Below are positions 7,993 through 14,358 of a stretch of DNA of 16,448 nt, in pieces. Each line of letters opens with the position of its first letter. Position 1 is the first letter of the stretch. A program made the position numbers and the translations under genes. The DNA lies in assembly GCA_021784995.1 (NCBI GenBank), contig JAJYHA010000157.1, positions 1 to 16,448 of the forward strand, written 5' to 3'. The notes beneath the pieces are model-generated. The model was given only the letters and a program-made list of their open reading frames with translations, did no database searches and was not told the DNA's origin. This DNA comes from Myxococcales bacterium (GTDB lineage Bacteria; Myxococcota; Myxococcia; Myxococcales; Anaeromyxobacteraceae).

Positions 7993-9599
7993 ACGCGCAC
8001 CGCGACCGCGCCGCGGATCCGCTCGACGTGGTCGGGCGTGCGCGCCGACAGCCGCGCGACCGCCGCGGCGTTGTGGCGGTAGAGGCGCCCGGGCTGCACC
8101 AGCACGTAGCACGGCGTCGGCCCGGTGCAGCAGCGCCCCGGGGCCAGCGGCCGCGAGACCAGGTCGGCGCGCCCCGCCTGCGCGTCGTAGAGGCGCACCG
8201 TCCAGTCCACCTCCGAGCAGACCTCGGCCCCCGGCTCGGCGCGGCGGCCCACCCAGGCCAGCGCCTCGCGCACGCCCGCGTCGAAGTAGTCGCAGTGCGG
8301 CAGGAACCAGCCCACGTTGCGGTCACCGCCGGCCAGCCAGCTCAGGTAGAGCCGGTAGTGGGGCGCGTGCGCGACGGCGGCCCGCGCCTCCGAGCCCACC
8401 AGCAGGAGGCCCATCGCCGCGGTCACGAGCGCCCCGGCGCGCGCCCGCTCCGCCGGGGATCGCCGCAGGGCCGCCGCCAGCGCGCCGGCCAGGCTCACCG
8501 CCGCGTGCGCGGCGACCAGCAGGAAGGCGGGCATCACCGAGACGAAGAAGCGGCCGTACTTCGCGCCCGCGACGACCGAGAAGAGGAAGAAGACGAGGAA
8601 CCAGGGGAGCAGGATCCGGTGCGCGGGGGCGCGCCGCCACAGCGCCAGCCCGACGCCCGCCACGCCCAGCAGGGCGGTCGCCGGCAGGAACTTGAAGAGC
8701 GCGAAGGCGCCGAAGAACCAGGCGGGCGTGGCGTCGCCGTGCAGCGCCAGGTTGCCGTAGAGCTTGCCCATGAAGAAGAGGCTCTCGCTGATCCCGCGAT
8801 CGCCGCCCACCGCCTCGCCGTGGATGTAGCGGCCCATGTAGGCGAAGGTGCCGGGGAGCAGCGGCGCCCAGTTCAGGGCCAGGAAGACCGCCAGGGCCAG
8901 GGCGATCAGCGTCACCCAGCGCCGGAGGGGAACGCGCCAGGCCGAGACGGGCCGCATCCACAGGTACGCCAGGACGGGGATGAGGAAGTAGAAGACGAAG
9001 TACTTCGACGCGAACGCCGCCCCCAGCGCCGCGGCGCTCCGGCGCTCCCACCGCCCCACGTCGCGCGCGCGCCCGTCGTCGGCCGCCGCCTTGGCCTCGG
9101 CCAGGCACCAGAGCGAGAGCGTGAAGAAGAGGCCGAGGAGCGCGTCCTCCTTCGCGATCCGGTGATAGCCCACCGCGGTGGTCGAGCACGCGACCAGGCC
9201 CGCGCCGAGCAGCCCCGCCGCGCGGCCGAAGAGCCGCCGGCCCAGGAGCGCGGTCGCCCACACCGTGAGGGCGCCCGCGACCACGCCGGGCAGGCGCGCC
9301 GCCACCTCGGGGGCGATCCGGCCACGCGCCGCCACGGCGACGAGCGCCACGAGGCTCTTCATGAGCATCGGGTGCTCGACGTCGTCGCCGCCGAAGTCCC
9401 CGCGCAGGTAGCGGAGGGCGCCGAGCCACTTGTGGACCTCGTCGTCCGCGAAGCCCTCGGCCCCCAGCCCGCGCAGGCGAAGCCACAGCGCGGCCAGGAA
9501 GAGGAGCGCGAGCAGGATCGCCCCGGGTCCTCCCCAGGGGATCGTCGGACCGCGGAGCGCTGTGGGGTCGGACGGCCGGGCGGGCCGGTCCGTCACCAT
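7926..9599 (-). CDS. GT39/ArnT-type polytopic glycosyltransferase (PMT_2 family)
   Basis: About 557 residues. A first membrane helix (about 27-44) is followed by the external loop GFADDEVHKW (49-58), whose acidic pair matches the catalytic loop of GT-C enzymes, and by HP at 77-78. HRIAKEDALLGLFFTLSLW (146-164) matches the second conserved loop and helix of the PMT_2/ArnT group. About ten more hydrophobic helices follow, then a soluble C-terminal part rich in Cys and aromatic residues (about 440-557). The enzyme should transfer a sugar from a polyprenyl phosphate to an acceptor on the periplasmic side: a lipid, lipid A, glycan or protein. The stop of the upstream epimerase gives two starts, ATG 9599 (7-bp overlap) and GTG 9596 (GTGA overlap); ATG is listed. 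The open frame reaches further upstream only as a shadow of the epimerase gene. The 3' end overlaps the asnB-like gene. Confidence 0.88.
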   Translation of the reverse strand: MVTDRPARPSDPTALRGPTIPWGGPGAILLALLFLAALWLRLRGLGAEGFADDEVHKWLGALRYLRGDFGGDDVEHPMLMKSLVALVAVAARGRIAPEVAARLPGVVAGALTVWATALLGRRLFGRAAGLLGAGLVACSTTAVGYHRIAKEDALLGLFFTLSLWCLAEAKAAADDGRARDVGRWERRSAAALGAAFASKYFVFYFLIPVLAYLWMRPVSAWRVPLRRWVTLIALALAVFLALNWAPLLPGTFAYMGRYIHGEAVGGDRGISESLFFMGKLYGNLALHGDATPAWFFGAFALFKFLPATALLGVAGVGLALWRRAPAHRILLPWFLVFFLFSVVAGAKYGRFFVSVMPAFLLVAAHAAVSLAGALAAALRRSPAERARAGALVTAAMGLLLVGSEARAAVAHAPHYRLYLSWLAGGDRNVGWFLPHCDYFDAGVREALAWVGRRAEPGAEVCSEVDWTVRLYDAQAGRADLVSRPLAPGRCCTGPTPCYVLVQPGRLYRHNAAAVARLSARTPDHVERIRGAVAVRVYRLASGESPFPAVATSGAPAR

Positions 9600-10609
9600 G
9601 CACTGCCGACCTTGACCGGCCGGGCGTGCGCCGCGGCCTCCGCCTCCGCCTCGGCGGCGCGGTCCACGTACCACCGGTACAGGCGCTCGACGCCCTGCCG
9701 CACCGAGACCCTCGGCTCGAAGCCGAGCAGCCGCCGGGCCTTCGAGATGTCGGCGCCGGTCGCCACCGCGTCCGACTCGACGCGCGGCGCGGGGACGAGG
9801 TTCGCCTTGCGGCCGGCCAGCTCCTCCACGGCGTCGATGAACTCCCGCAGGCGGACCGGATGCCCGCGGCCGAGGTTGACGATCTCGAACCCCAGGGGCC
9901 GGTCGAGCGCGCCGACGATGCCGCGGGCCACGTCCTCGACGTAGGTCCAGTCGCGCAGCATCTCTCCGGCCGCGAAGAGGGGGATCTCCCGGCCCGTGAA
10001 GATGCTGTCGAGCACCTTGAAGGCCATCATGTCGGGACGGTTGCGCGGGCCGTAGGCGGTGAAGAGCCGCACCGCCGTGCAGGAGAGGCCGTGGACGTGG
10101 TGGTAGGAGTGGCACAGCAGCTCCGCGGCGCGCTTGCTCGCGGCGTACGGCGCCAGCGGGCGGTCGGCGGAGTCGGTCTCCACGAAGGGAGGCGTGGCGT
10201 TGCCGTAGACCGAGGAGGTGGAGACCAGCACGAAGTTGCCCAGCCGCGCCCGGCGGGCGGCCTCGAGGAGGCTCAGGGTCCCGTTGACGTTGACGTCGAC
10301 GTAGTCGTACGGCCGCTCGACCGACGCTCGCACGCCCGCCAGGGCTGCGAGGTGGGCCACCCCGTCGAAGCCGGAGGCGAGGAGCCGTGCCATGTGATCG
10401 CGGTCGCGCACGTCACCCTGGACGAGCGTGAAGCGCGACCCTCCGGGGCCGCCGCGCACCTCGGCGACGTTCTCCCACTTCCGCGAGGCCGGATAGTACG
10501 GATCGAAGTTGTCGAGGCCGACCACCTCGTCGCCTCTCGCCACCAGCATGGCGCTGAGATGGCTCCCGACGAAACCAGCGGCGCCGGTCACCAGGATACG
10601 CGAGCTCAA
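9593..10609 (-). CDS. NAD-dependent sugar epimerase, UDP-glucuronate 4-epimerase-like (SDR)
   Basis: 338-residue extended short-chain dehydrogenase. The NAD-binding GAAGFVG is at 9-15, with LDNFDPYY (32-39), the catalytic TSSVYG (131-136) and YAASK (155-159; Tyr155, Lys159). GLDNFDPYY, the GVRASVERPYDYVDVNV stretch (92-108) and GPRNRPDMMAFK (187-198) resemble UDP-glucuronate 4-epimerases (LpsL/Cap1J/plant GAE type) more than plain GalE; a UDP-glucose or UDP-GlcNAc epimerase is the alternative. An Ala/Glu-rich linker and a short basic tail end the protein. Likely role: supply of UDP-galacturonic acid or a similar donor to the nearby GT2 enzyme. The start is TTG (10607-10609), because it preserves the first beta strand and has AGGGAG 8 nt upstream; no ATG or GTG fits. 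Translation runs directly into the ArnT-like gene. Confidence 0.9.
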   Translation of the reverse strand: MSSRILVTGAAGFVGSHLSAMLVARGDEVVGLDNFDPYYPASRKWENVAEVRGGPGGSRFTLVQGDVRDRDHMARLLASGFDGVAHLAALAGVRASVERPYDYVDVNVNGTLSLLEAARRARLGNFVLVSTSSVYGNATPPFVETDSADRPLAPYAASKRAAELLCHSYHHVHGLSCTAVRLFTAYGPRNRPDMMAFKVLDSIFTGREIPLFAAGEMLRDWTYVEDVARGIVGALDRPLGFEIVNLGRGHPVRLREFIDAVEELAGRKANLVPAPRVESDAVATGADISKARRLLGFEPRVSVRQGVERLYRWYVDRAAEAEAEAAAHARPVKVGSAW

Positions 10610-10617
10610 CTTTCTCT

Positions 10618-10623
10618 CTCCCT
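10618..10623 (-). promoter_or_regulatory. Shine-Dalgarno sequence that fixes the TTG start of the epimerase
   Basis: On the minus strand AGGGAG lies 8 nt before the TTG at 10609, inside a purine run (GAGAGAAAG) uncommon in this GC-rich window. It is the best ribosome site near this gene and supports the rare TTG start. Confidence 0.7.
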
Positions 10624-10665
10624 GCGTCGGTCCGGGCAGGACGCGACCGCGTCCGCCTGGAACGA

Positions 10666-10695
10666 AATATCTTCCACGTGCGACATTCTTCTCAA
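10666..10695 (-). promoter_or_regulatory. sigma70-like promoter of the epimerase/ArnT-like operon
   Basis: On the minus strand TTGAGA (10690-10695, five of six matches to TTGACA) lies 18 bp before GATATT (10666-10671, four of six matches to TATAAT). It falls in a low-GC patch inside otherwise very GC-rich DNA. Transcription would start near 10659, giving a leader of about 50 nt before the TTG start at 10609. The gap is shared with the divergent DUF3047 gene, for which I see no convincing promoter. Confidence 0.5.
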
Positions 10696-10723
10696 ATCTC
10701 GCCGTCCTGCCACAGGATTCGAG

Positions 10724-10747
10724 CCCTTCCCGGGCCCCCTTCCCGGG
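10724..10747. repeat. two direct copies of CCCTTCCCGGG, 13-bp period
   Basis: The 11-mer occurs at 10724-10734 and 10737-10747 in the gap between the divergent epimerase and DUF3047 genes, upstream of the -35 hexamer of the epimerase promoter. It could be a tandem binding site or chance repetition in GC-rich DNA. The period is not close to one or two helical turns, which weakens the binding-site idea. Confidence 0.4.
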
Positions 10748-10815
10748 GGGTCAGGGACGAGAAACCACGACCGACGGCATTGCGCAACCTTTCTTCGACT
10801 CTTAGCTCCGGGCCG

Positions 10816-11490
10816 ATGGGGCTTCCCTGGGCGCGCATCGGCCTGCTGGCGCTCGCACTCACTTCGCCGGCGGTCGGCCCCGCGAGGGAGACCGCCGAGC
10901 TCACCTCCGTCGCCCTGGACGTCCACGCCTTCCGGCCGGTCGAGGGACCCAGCTCCGGTCCCGCGGTCTATTACCACGTCGTCGAGGCTTCGGAAGGCCC
11001 CCTTCTGCGGGGGGAATACCGCCCCGGCCTCGAGACGGTGACGATGGGCATCGAGGTGCCCGAGGCGCTCCGGCAGAGGACCCGTCGGGTCGGCTGGTCC
11101 TGGCGAGCGCGCGCCTTCCCGGCCGGAGGCGACGAGTGCACCCCGGGCCGCGGCGACTCGGCCGCCTCCGTGATCGTCGCCTTCAAGCGCGGCCTGAAGT
11201 GGTACGTGCTCAAGTACGTGTGGAGCACGGTCGCGCCGCGCGGCGCGGTCTGCGACAGGAAGCGGACCCTGCTGCTGGCGCGCGACACCATCGTGCTCGA
11301 GAGCGGCGGCGCGACCGGAACCTGGCTGCACGAGGCGGTGGACGTGCAGCGGGCGTTCGTCGAGCACTTCGCGGGTGGCGACCCGCGCGCGGAGGTCCCC
11401 GATCTCGTCGGGGTCGCGGTGCTGACGGACGGTGACCAGACGACCTCTGAGAGCTCCGCGGACTGGCGGGGATTCGAGCTGCTCTACTGA
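10816..11490 (+). CDS. secreted DUF3047 family protein of unknown function
   Basis: 224 residues from the ATG at 10816. The N-terminus is a signal peptide (MGLPWARIGLLALALTSPAV, with a likely cleavage near GPA at 21-23), so the protein is exported. The rest fits DUF3047: a YYHVVE strand (52-57), GWSWRARAFP (93-102), IVAFKRGLKWYVLKYVWS (120-137), a TWLHEAVDVQRAFVEHF segment (169-185) and the family-like ending VGVAVLTDGDQT (198-209) plus a C-terminal FELLY strand. No function is established for the family that I can name. The open frame extends upstream to 10678, but that part is not hydrophobic or conserved-looking and would bury the signal peptide. No strong Shine-Dalgarno sequence is visible. 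It converges on the LdtD-like gene with a 7-bp 3' overlap, and lies divergent from the sugar epimerase operon. Confidence 0.75.
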   Translation: MGLPWARIGLLALALTSPAVGPARETAELTSVALDVHAFRPVEGPSSGPAVYYHVVEASEGPLLRGEYRPGLETVTMGIEVPEALRQRTRRVGWSWRARAFPAGGDECTPGRGDSAASVIVAFKRGLKWYVLKYVWSTVAPRGAVCDRKRTLLLARDTIVLESGGATGTWLHEAVDVQRAFVEHFAGGDPRAEVPDLVGVAVLTDGDQTTSESSADWRGFELLY

Positions 11491-13121
11491 TGAACCCCGG
11501 CGGGACCCCGGCGCTCCCGGAGCGCCCGGCGCAGCGCGGCGTCCTGGCCGTAGACGTCATCGAAGAACCTGACCTCGTCACCCTCCCCCGCCACGGCCGT
11601 CCCGTAGACGATCAGCACCGGGATCGGCTCCGGGAGGGCGACGTGGAGCGTCCGCGCGCCCTCCATCGCGGCCCGGACGTGGTCGGGATCCCAGCCCGGC
11701 ACGTCCCTCAGCGCCCACGCCGCGAGGGCCGCCGGGTCCTCCACCCGGATGCACCCGTGGCTGAAGTCGCGACGCGTCCTCGCGAAGAGCCGCCGCGACG
11801 GCGTGGCGTGCAGGTACACGCCGTACGGGTTGGGGAGCACGAACTTGACGGTGCCGAGCGCGTTACCCGGCCCGGGGCGCTCGCGCAGGCGCACCGCGCC
11901 GGAGCGGAGCGCCGTCACCAGGTCGGGCGTGGCGCGCGGCGGATCGACCGGCCGGCCCGACCGATCCACGAGATCGTACCGTTCGCGCGACAGCAGCCCC
12001 GGGTCGGCGGCGACGCGGGGCGCCAGCTCGTCGCGCTGGATGCTGGCGGGCACGTTCCACGGCGGCCGGAACACGACCTCCGTCATCGCCGCCGCGAAGA
12101 CCGGCGTCCGCGTCCGGTAGCGCCGCCCCACCACCACCCGGGTCGAGAGCCGCCGCTCCTTTCCGTCCGTCGCGTAGAGGCGGAACTCCGGGATGTTCAC
12201 CAGGACGAAGGGCGGCCCGAAGGCGCGCGGGATCCAGCGCCAGCGCTCCAGCGTGAGCTCGAGCTGCTCCACGCGCCGGGCGAGCGGGACCCCCAGGGCC
12301 TGCAGCGTCTCCCTGCCGAGGATGCCATCGGCCTCCAGACCGTGCCTCCGCTGGAAGCGCTTCACCGCCTCCACCAGGGGGCCCTCGTACCGATCGCCCG
12401 TCGCGAGCGAGTCGTCCGGGGAGAGGTCTCCCAGGGCCCGGAGCCGGCCCGCCAGCGGGGCCGTCCCCGCCCAGGCCGCACCGGGCCGCACCGCGTCGCG
12501 CACGCGCGGCAGGGGAGCGCCCTCCCCGCTGGCGGCCAGCTCGCGGTAGCGCGCCAGCGCCCGCAGCGTCCTCCGGTAGGCGGGCCACGGCGGCTCGATG
12601 CCCCGGAACACGCCCTCGACGTCGTCGGCCGTCGCCAGCCGCTCCAGCACGGCGCCCGGGCGCTCGCGCCGGTCACCGCGGTCGAGGCTCCAGCGCTCGC
12701 GCGCGGCACCGATGCGGCCGCGTGCGAGGTCGGAGGCGAACCGGAGGGCGTCGAAGGTGAGCGCGACGTCGACGCGGGCGCGCTCCACCTCCGTCGCGTC
12801 CCGGTCGACGTTCGCCAGGCGATCCGGCCACCGCGCACCTCCGTAGTCGCGAGGGTCGAGCCCGTGCGCGGCGGCGCCCGCGAGCGCCGCCACCAGCGCG
12901 CGCGTCCGCGCCGGGGAGGCGCCGTCGCCCACCCACGCCAGCGCCCAGCCGCGCCCGGCGTAGAAGCGCGCGACCGCCGCCCTTTCCCCCTCCACGGCCG
13001 CCCGCTCCGGCGGCAGGCGCCACGCGCCGAGGAGCGCCTGGACGGGCGCGGGCCCGGTCGCGTCACCCCGGACGGGTGGGGCGGCGAGCGCGACGCACGC
13101 CCACGACACCAGCGCCCTCAC
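11484..13121 (-). CDS. ldtD: L,D-transpeptidase, LdtD/YcbB-type
   Basis: 545 residues. A signal peptide (MRALVSWACVALAAPPVRGD) is followed by an L,D-transpeptidase scaffold domain (about 40-215), a PG_binding_1 peptidoglycan-binding domain (about 222-277, EAVKRFQRRHGLEADGILG) and a YkuD catalytic domain (about 305-510). The catalytic motif SHGCIRVED is at 454-462, with Cys457 as nucleophile, and is preceded by YLHATPSRRLF (436-446). FRPPWNVPASI (351-361) matches the capping region of the YcbB group. It should form 3-3 (mDAP-mDAP) cross-links, or attach a protein, in the periplasm. Start is GTG 13121, since its GTGA overlaps the stop of the MepK-like gene and it begins the signal peptide exactly; the long upstream extension of the frame is a shadow. 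In E. coli ldtD and mepK are also neighbours, in the opposite order. The TAG stop overlaps the DUF3047 gene by 7 bp. Confidence 0.93.
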   Translation of the reverse strand: MRALVSWACVALAAPPVRGDATGPAPVQALLGAWRLPPERAAVEGERAAVARFYAGRGWALAWVGDGASPARTRALVAALAGAAAHGLDPRDYGGARWPDRLANVDRDATEVERARVDVALTFDALRFASDLARGRIGAARERWSLDRGDRRERPGAVLERLATADDVEGVFRGIEPPWPAYRRTLRALARYRELAASGEGAPLPRVRDAVRPGAAWAGTAPLAGRLRALGDLSPDDSLATGDRYEGPLVEAVKRFQRRHGLEADGILGRETLQALGVPLARRVEQLELTLERWRWIPRAFGPPFVLVNIPEFRLYATDGKERRLSTRVVVGRRYRTRTPVFAAAMTEVVFRPPWNVPASIQRDELAPRVAADPGLLSRERYDLVDRSGRPVDPPRATPDLVTALRSGAVRLRERPGPGNALGTVKFVLPNPYGVYLHATPSRRLFARTRRDFSHGCIRVEDPAALAAWALRDVPGWDPDHVRAAMEGARTLHVALPEPIPVLIVYGTAVAGEGDEVRFFDDVYGQDAALRRALRERRGPAGVHQ

Positions 13122-13720
13122 CAGCGCCGGACGTGTCCCGTGTCGACGTGCACGAAGTCCGATGATGGATAGAAGCCTACGCCCCCGCGCCGCAGCTCGA
13201 GCGCGGCATCGCGGAGCACCCTCGTCGGGACGCCGGGCAGCCGCAGATCGATGGCCTTCCCGAGCAGGTGCAGGCTGTGGACAGGCTCCCCCGCGCTCCG
13301 CTCGTGGAGCACGGCGTTGGTGTGGGGCGAGCGGTAGCCGCTGATGATCTCGAAGGTTCCGCGCGGGCGATCGGTGGCCTGCGCGAGGGCCCAGGCGATG
13401 TCCAGGGCGCCCGGGTCGATCGGGCGCACGTCGCCGGTGCGGAAGTCGCGGAGGAACCGATCGACGGCCGACATCGCGCCGGGCACCAGCGCGCCGTCGA
13501 AGTAGGTCACGTCGAGCCGCTCGCCGGTGTGGGTGTGCAGCATCCGCAGCCGCCGCGCCTCGCCCGCCGACGCGAGCGCGCGTCGAGGGCCCAGGGCGGC
13601 GACCAGCATGGAGAGGGCGCCTGCCCTCAGGAAGCCGCGGCGGGTCGGAGCGCGCGACGCTGGGCGCCGGGGTTCGGAGGTGCGCACGAGCGGGCAACCG
13701 TAGCGCCAGCCGCGCCGCAC
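13118..13720 (-). CDS. mepK: MepK/YcbK-like DUF882 (M15-type) murein endopeptidase, Tat-exported
   Basis: 200 residues. The twin-arginine signal TRRGFLRAGALSMLVAALG (26-44) ends at ALASA. The DUF882 domain follows, with SGYRSPHTN (127-135), HSLHLLGKAIDLRLPG (148-163; His151 and Asp158 as zinc ligands) and FVHVDTG (189-195; His191). E. coli MepK is a Tat substrate of similar size that cuts 3-3 cross-links, the bond type made by LdtD, so the two overlapping genes form a make-and-break pair. The start is uncertain. GTG 13720 has GGGAGG only 2 nt upstream. GTG 13687 gives a shorter leader before the Tat motif and no Shine-Dalgarno site. The terminator of the upstream gene ends about 8 bp before GTG 13720, leaving almost no room for a separate promoter, so transcription may depend on readthrough or on a promoter within the hairpin region. 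Confidence 0.9.
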   Translation of the reverse strand: MRRGWRYGCPLVRTSEPRRPASRAPTRRGFLRAGALSMLVAALGPRRALASAGEARRLRMLHTHTGERLDVTYFDGALVPGAMSAVDRFLRDFRTGDVRPIDPGALDIAWALAQATDRPRGTFEIISGYRSPHTNAVLHERSAGEPVHSLHLLGKAIDLRLPGVPTRVLRDAALELRRGGVGFYPSSDFVHVDTGHVRRW

Positions 13721-13728
13721 CGCCTCCC

Positions 13729-13766
13729 AAAAAGGAAGGCGGCCCGTGAGGGGATCACGGGCCGCC
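13729..13766 (-). terminator. intrinsic terminator of the small membrane protein gene
   Basis: A perfect 12-bp inverted repeat (GGCGGCCCGTGA at 13738-13749, its complement at 13755-13766) with a 5-nt loop is followed on the minus strand by TTCCTTTTT. It begins 28 bp after the stop codon of the gene ending at 13794. There is no T-tract on the plus-strand side, so it acts in one direction. Confidence 0.85.
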
Positions 13767-13793
13767 AGGCTCTCCCGGCCGGGAAGCGGACAG

Positions 13794-14099
13794 CTACACG
13801 CGGCTCTTCGCCTGGGCGGGCGCCAGGTCGTGCGGGGCGCCGGCGAGGATCGAGACGGCCGCGCCGAGGGCCGCGCCGCCCACCGCGAAGAGCGCCCCGA
13901 TGCCGGTGACGCCGAGGATCATCCCGAAGACGATGAGCGCCCGGACCAGCAGGGTGGCGTGGATGGGCGTGCCGAAGATGCCGCCCGCGAGCAGGACACC
14001 GGCGTAGCCTCCGTAGAGGAGCGCGGGGAGGAGCGCGACGGCGAGGAAGAGCGCGAGGCCGACGGCTGAGCCGACGAGGGTGAAGGATCTGCGGTTCAT
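13794..14099 (-). CDS. small hydrophobic membrane protein, unknown function
   Basis: 101 residues, mostly hydrophobic: one helix at about 9-31, a short Gly-rich hydrophobic stretch (32-43, GYAGVLLAGGIFG) and a longer segment at about 50-86 that can make one or two helices. Ala and Gly spaced along the helices (LAGG, VGGAALGAAV) suggest close helix packing. The C-terminus is short and polar (HDLAPAQAKSRV). I do not recognise a named family and see no catalytic motif. The ATG at 14099 has GGAG 6 nt upstream (CGGAGAACGTC ATG). The gene stands alone: it has its own sigma54-like promoter, a palindrome further upstream and a strong terminator. This implies tightly controlled, possibly stress- or signal-dependent expression. 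Inner-membrane location is inferred from hydrophobicity only. Confidence 0.75.
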   Translation of the reverse strand: MNRRSFTLVGSAVGLALFLAVALLPALLYGGYAGVLLAGGIFGTPIHATLLVRALIVFGMILGVTGIGALFAVGGAALGAAVSILAGAPHDLAPAQAKSRV

Positions 14100-14186
14100 G
14101 ACGTTCTCCGTTCCGGCTGCGTGAAAGGTGACGTGGCTGGCTGCGCCCTCTGGTGGCGCTTCGCGTGGCCACCCGCCCCGTTCATC

Positions 14187-14202
14187 TGCATGCCCCTTGC
14201 CA
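14187..14202 (-). promoter_or_regulatory. sigma54 (-24/-12) promoter of the small membrane protein gene
   Basis: On the minus strand TGGCAAGGGGCATGCA matches the sigma54 consensus TGGCACG-N4-TTGCW at 10 of 12 defined positions, including the invariant GG and GC with exact spacing. Transcription would start near 14177, about 77 nt before the ATG at 14099. The 259-bp gap it sits in (14100-14358) contains no credible gene. Confidence 0.65.
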
Positions 14203-14301
14203 GCGCGCGATCACGCGATTTCACGCCGTTGCGAGGGCGGCTGTCGGGAATGGCCGACGCGCTGGCGGCGCCGAGCGACAGCGGGCGACCCGGGCGGGCT
14301 T

Positions 14302-14320
14302 CGTGGCGAACTTCGCCACG
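14302..14320. promoter_or_regulatory. 19-bp palindrome, candidate enhancer-binding-protein site
   Basis: CGTGGCGAACTTCGCCACG is a perfect inverted repeat with 9-bp arms around one central base. Its centre is about 134 bp upstream of the predicted sigma54 start, a normal distance for an NtrC-type upstream activating site. A looser inverted pair, GTGGC-N8-GCCAC (14339-14356), lies 36 bp further upstream. Alternative: the repeat is 39 bp downstream of the acyltransferase stop and could fold as a 7-bp stem with 5-nt loop, but no T-tract follows on either strand, so a standard terminator is unlikely. Confidence 0.5.
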
Positions 14321-14358
14321 GTGCCGGGGCCGGTGAGCGTGGCGGACGGCGGCCACCT

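Noticed and set aside
5827..8112. 761-codon minus-strand open frame opposite AsnB
   Set aside because: Low-complexity Arg/Gly/Ala/Val product that conflicts with the well-supported AsnB gene.
5976..9944. 1322-codon open frame on the plus strand across the AsnB and ArnT-like genes
   Set aside because: It spans two genes with clear families in other frames, and its product is Arg/Pro/Gly/Ala-rich with no domain; a GC shadow.
10678..10815. Upstream 46-codon extension of the DUF3047 gene
   Set aside because: It would bury the signal peptide, and it runs through promoter-like low-GC DNA and the direct repeats.
10780..10815. TTGCGC as a -35 element for the DUF3047 gene
   Set aside because: At 17 bp the -10 position reads TAGCTC, with only two matches to TATAAT; not strong enough to list.
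13122..13730. N-terminal extension of the LdtD frame
   Set aside because: It would put about 200 low-complexity residues before a good signal peptide and duplicates the MepK-like gene region.
14302..14320. Palindrome as terminator of the acyltransferase
   Set aside because: The position fits, but there is no T-tract on either strand and the symmetry around one base is more like a protein-binding site; kept only as an alternative.
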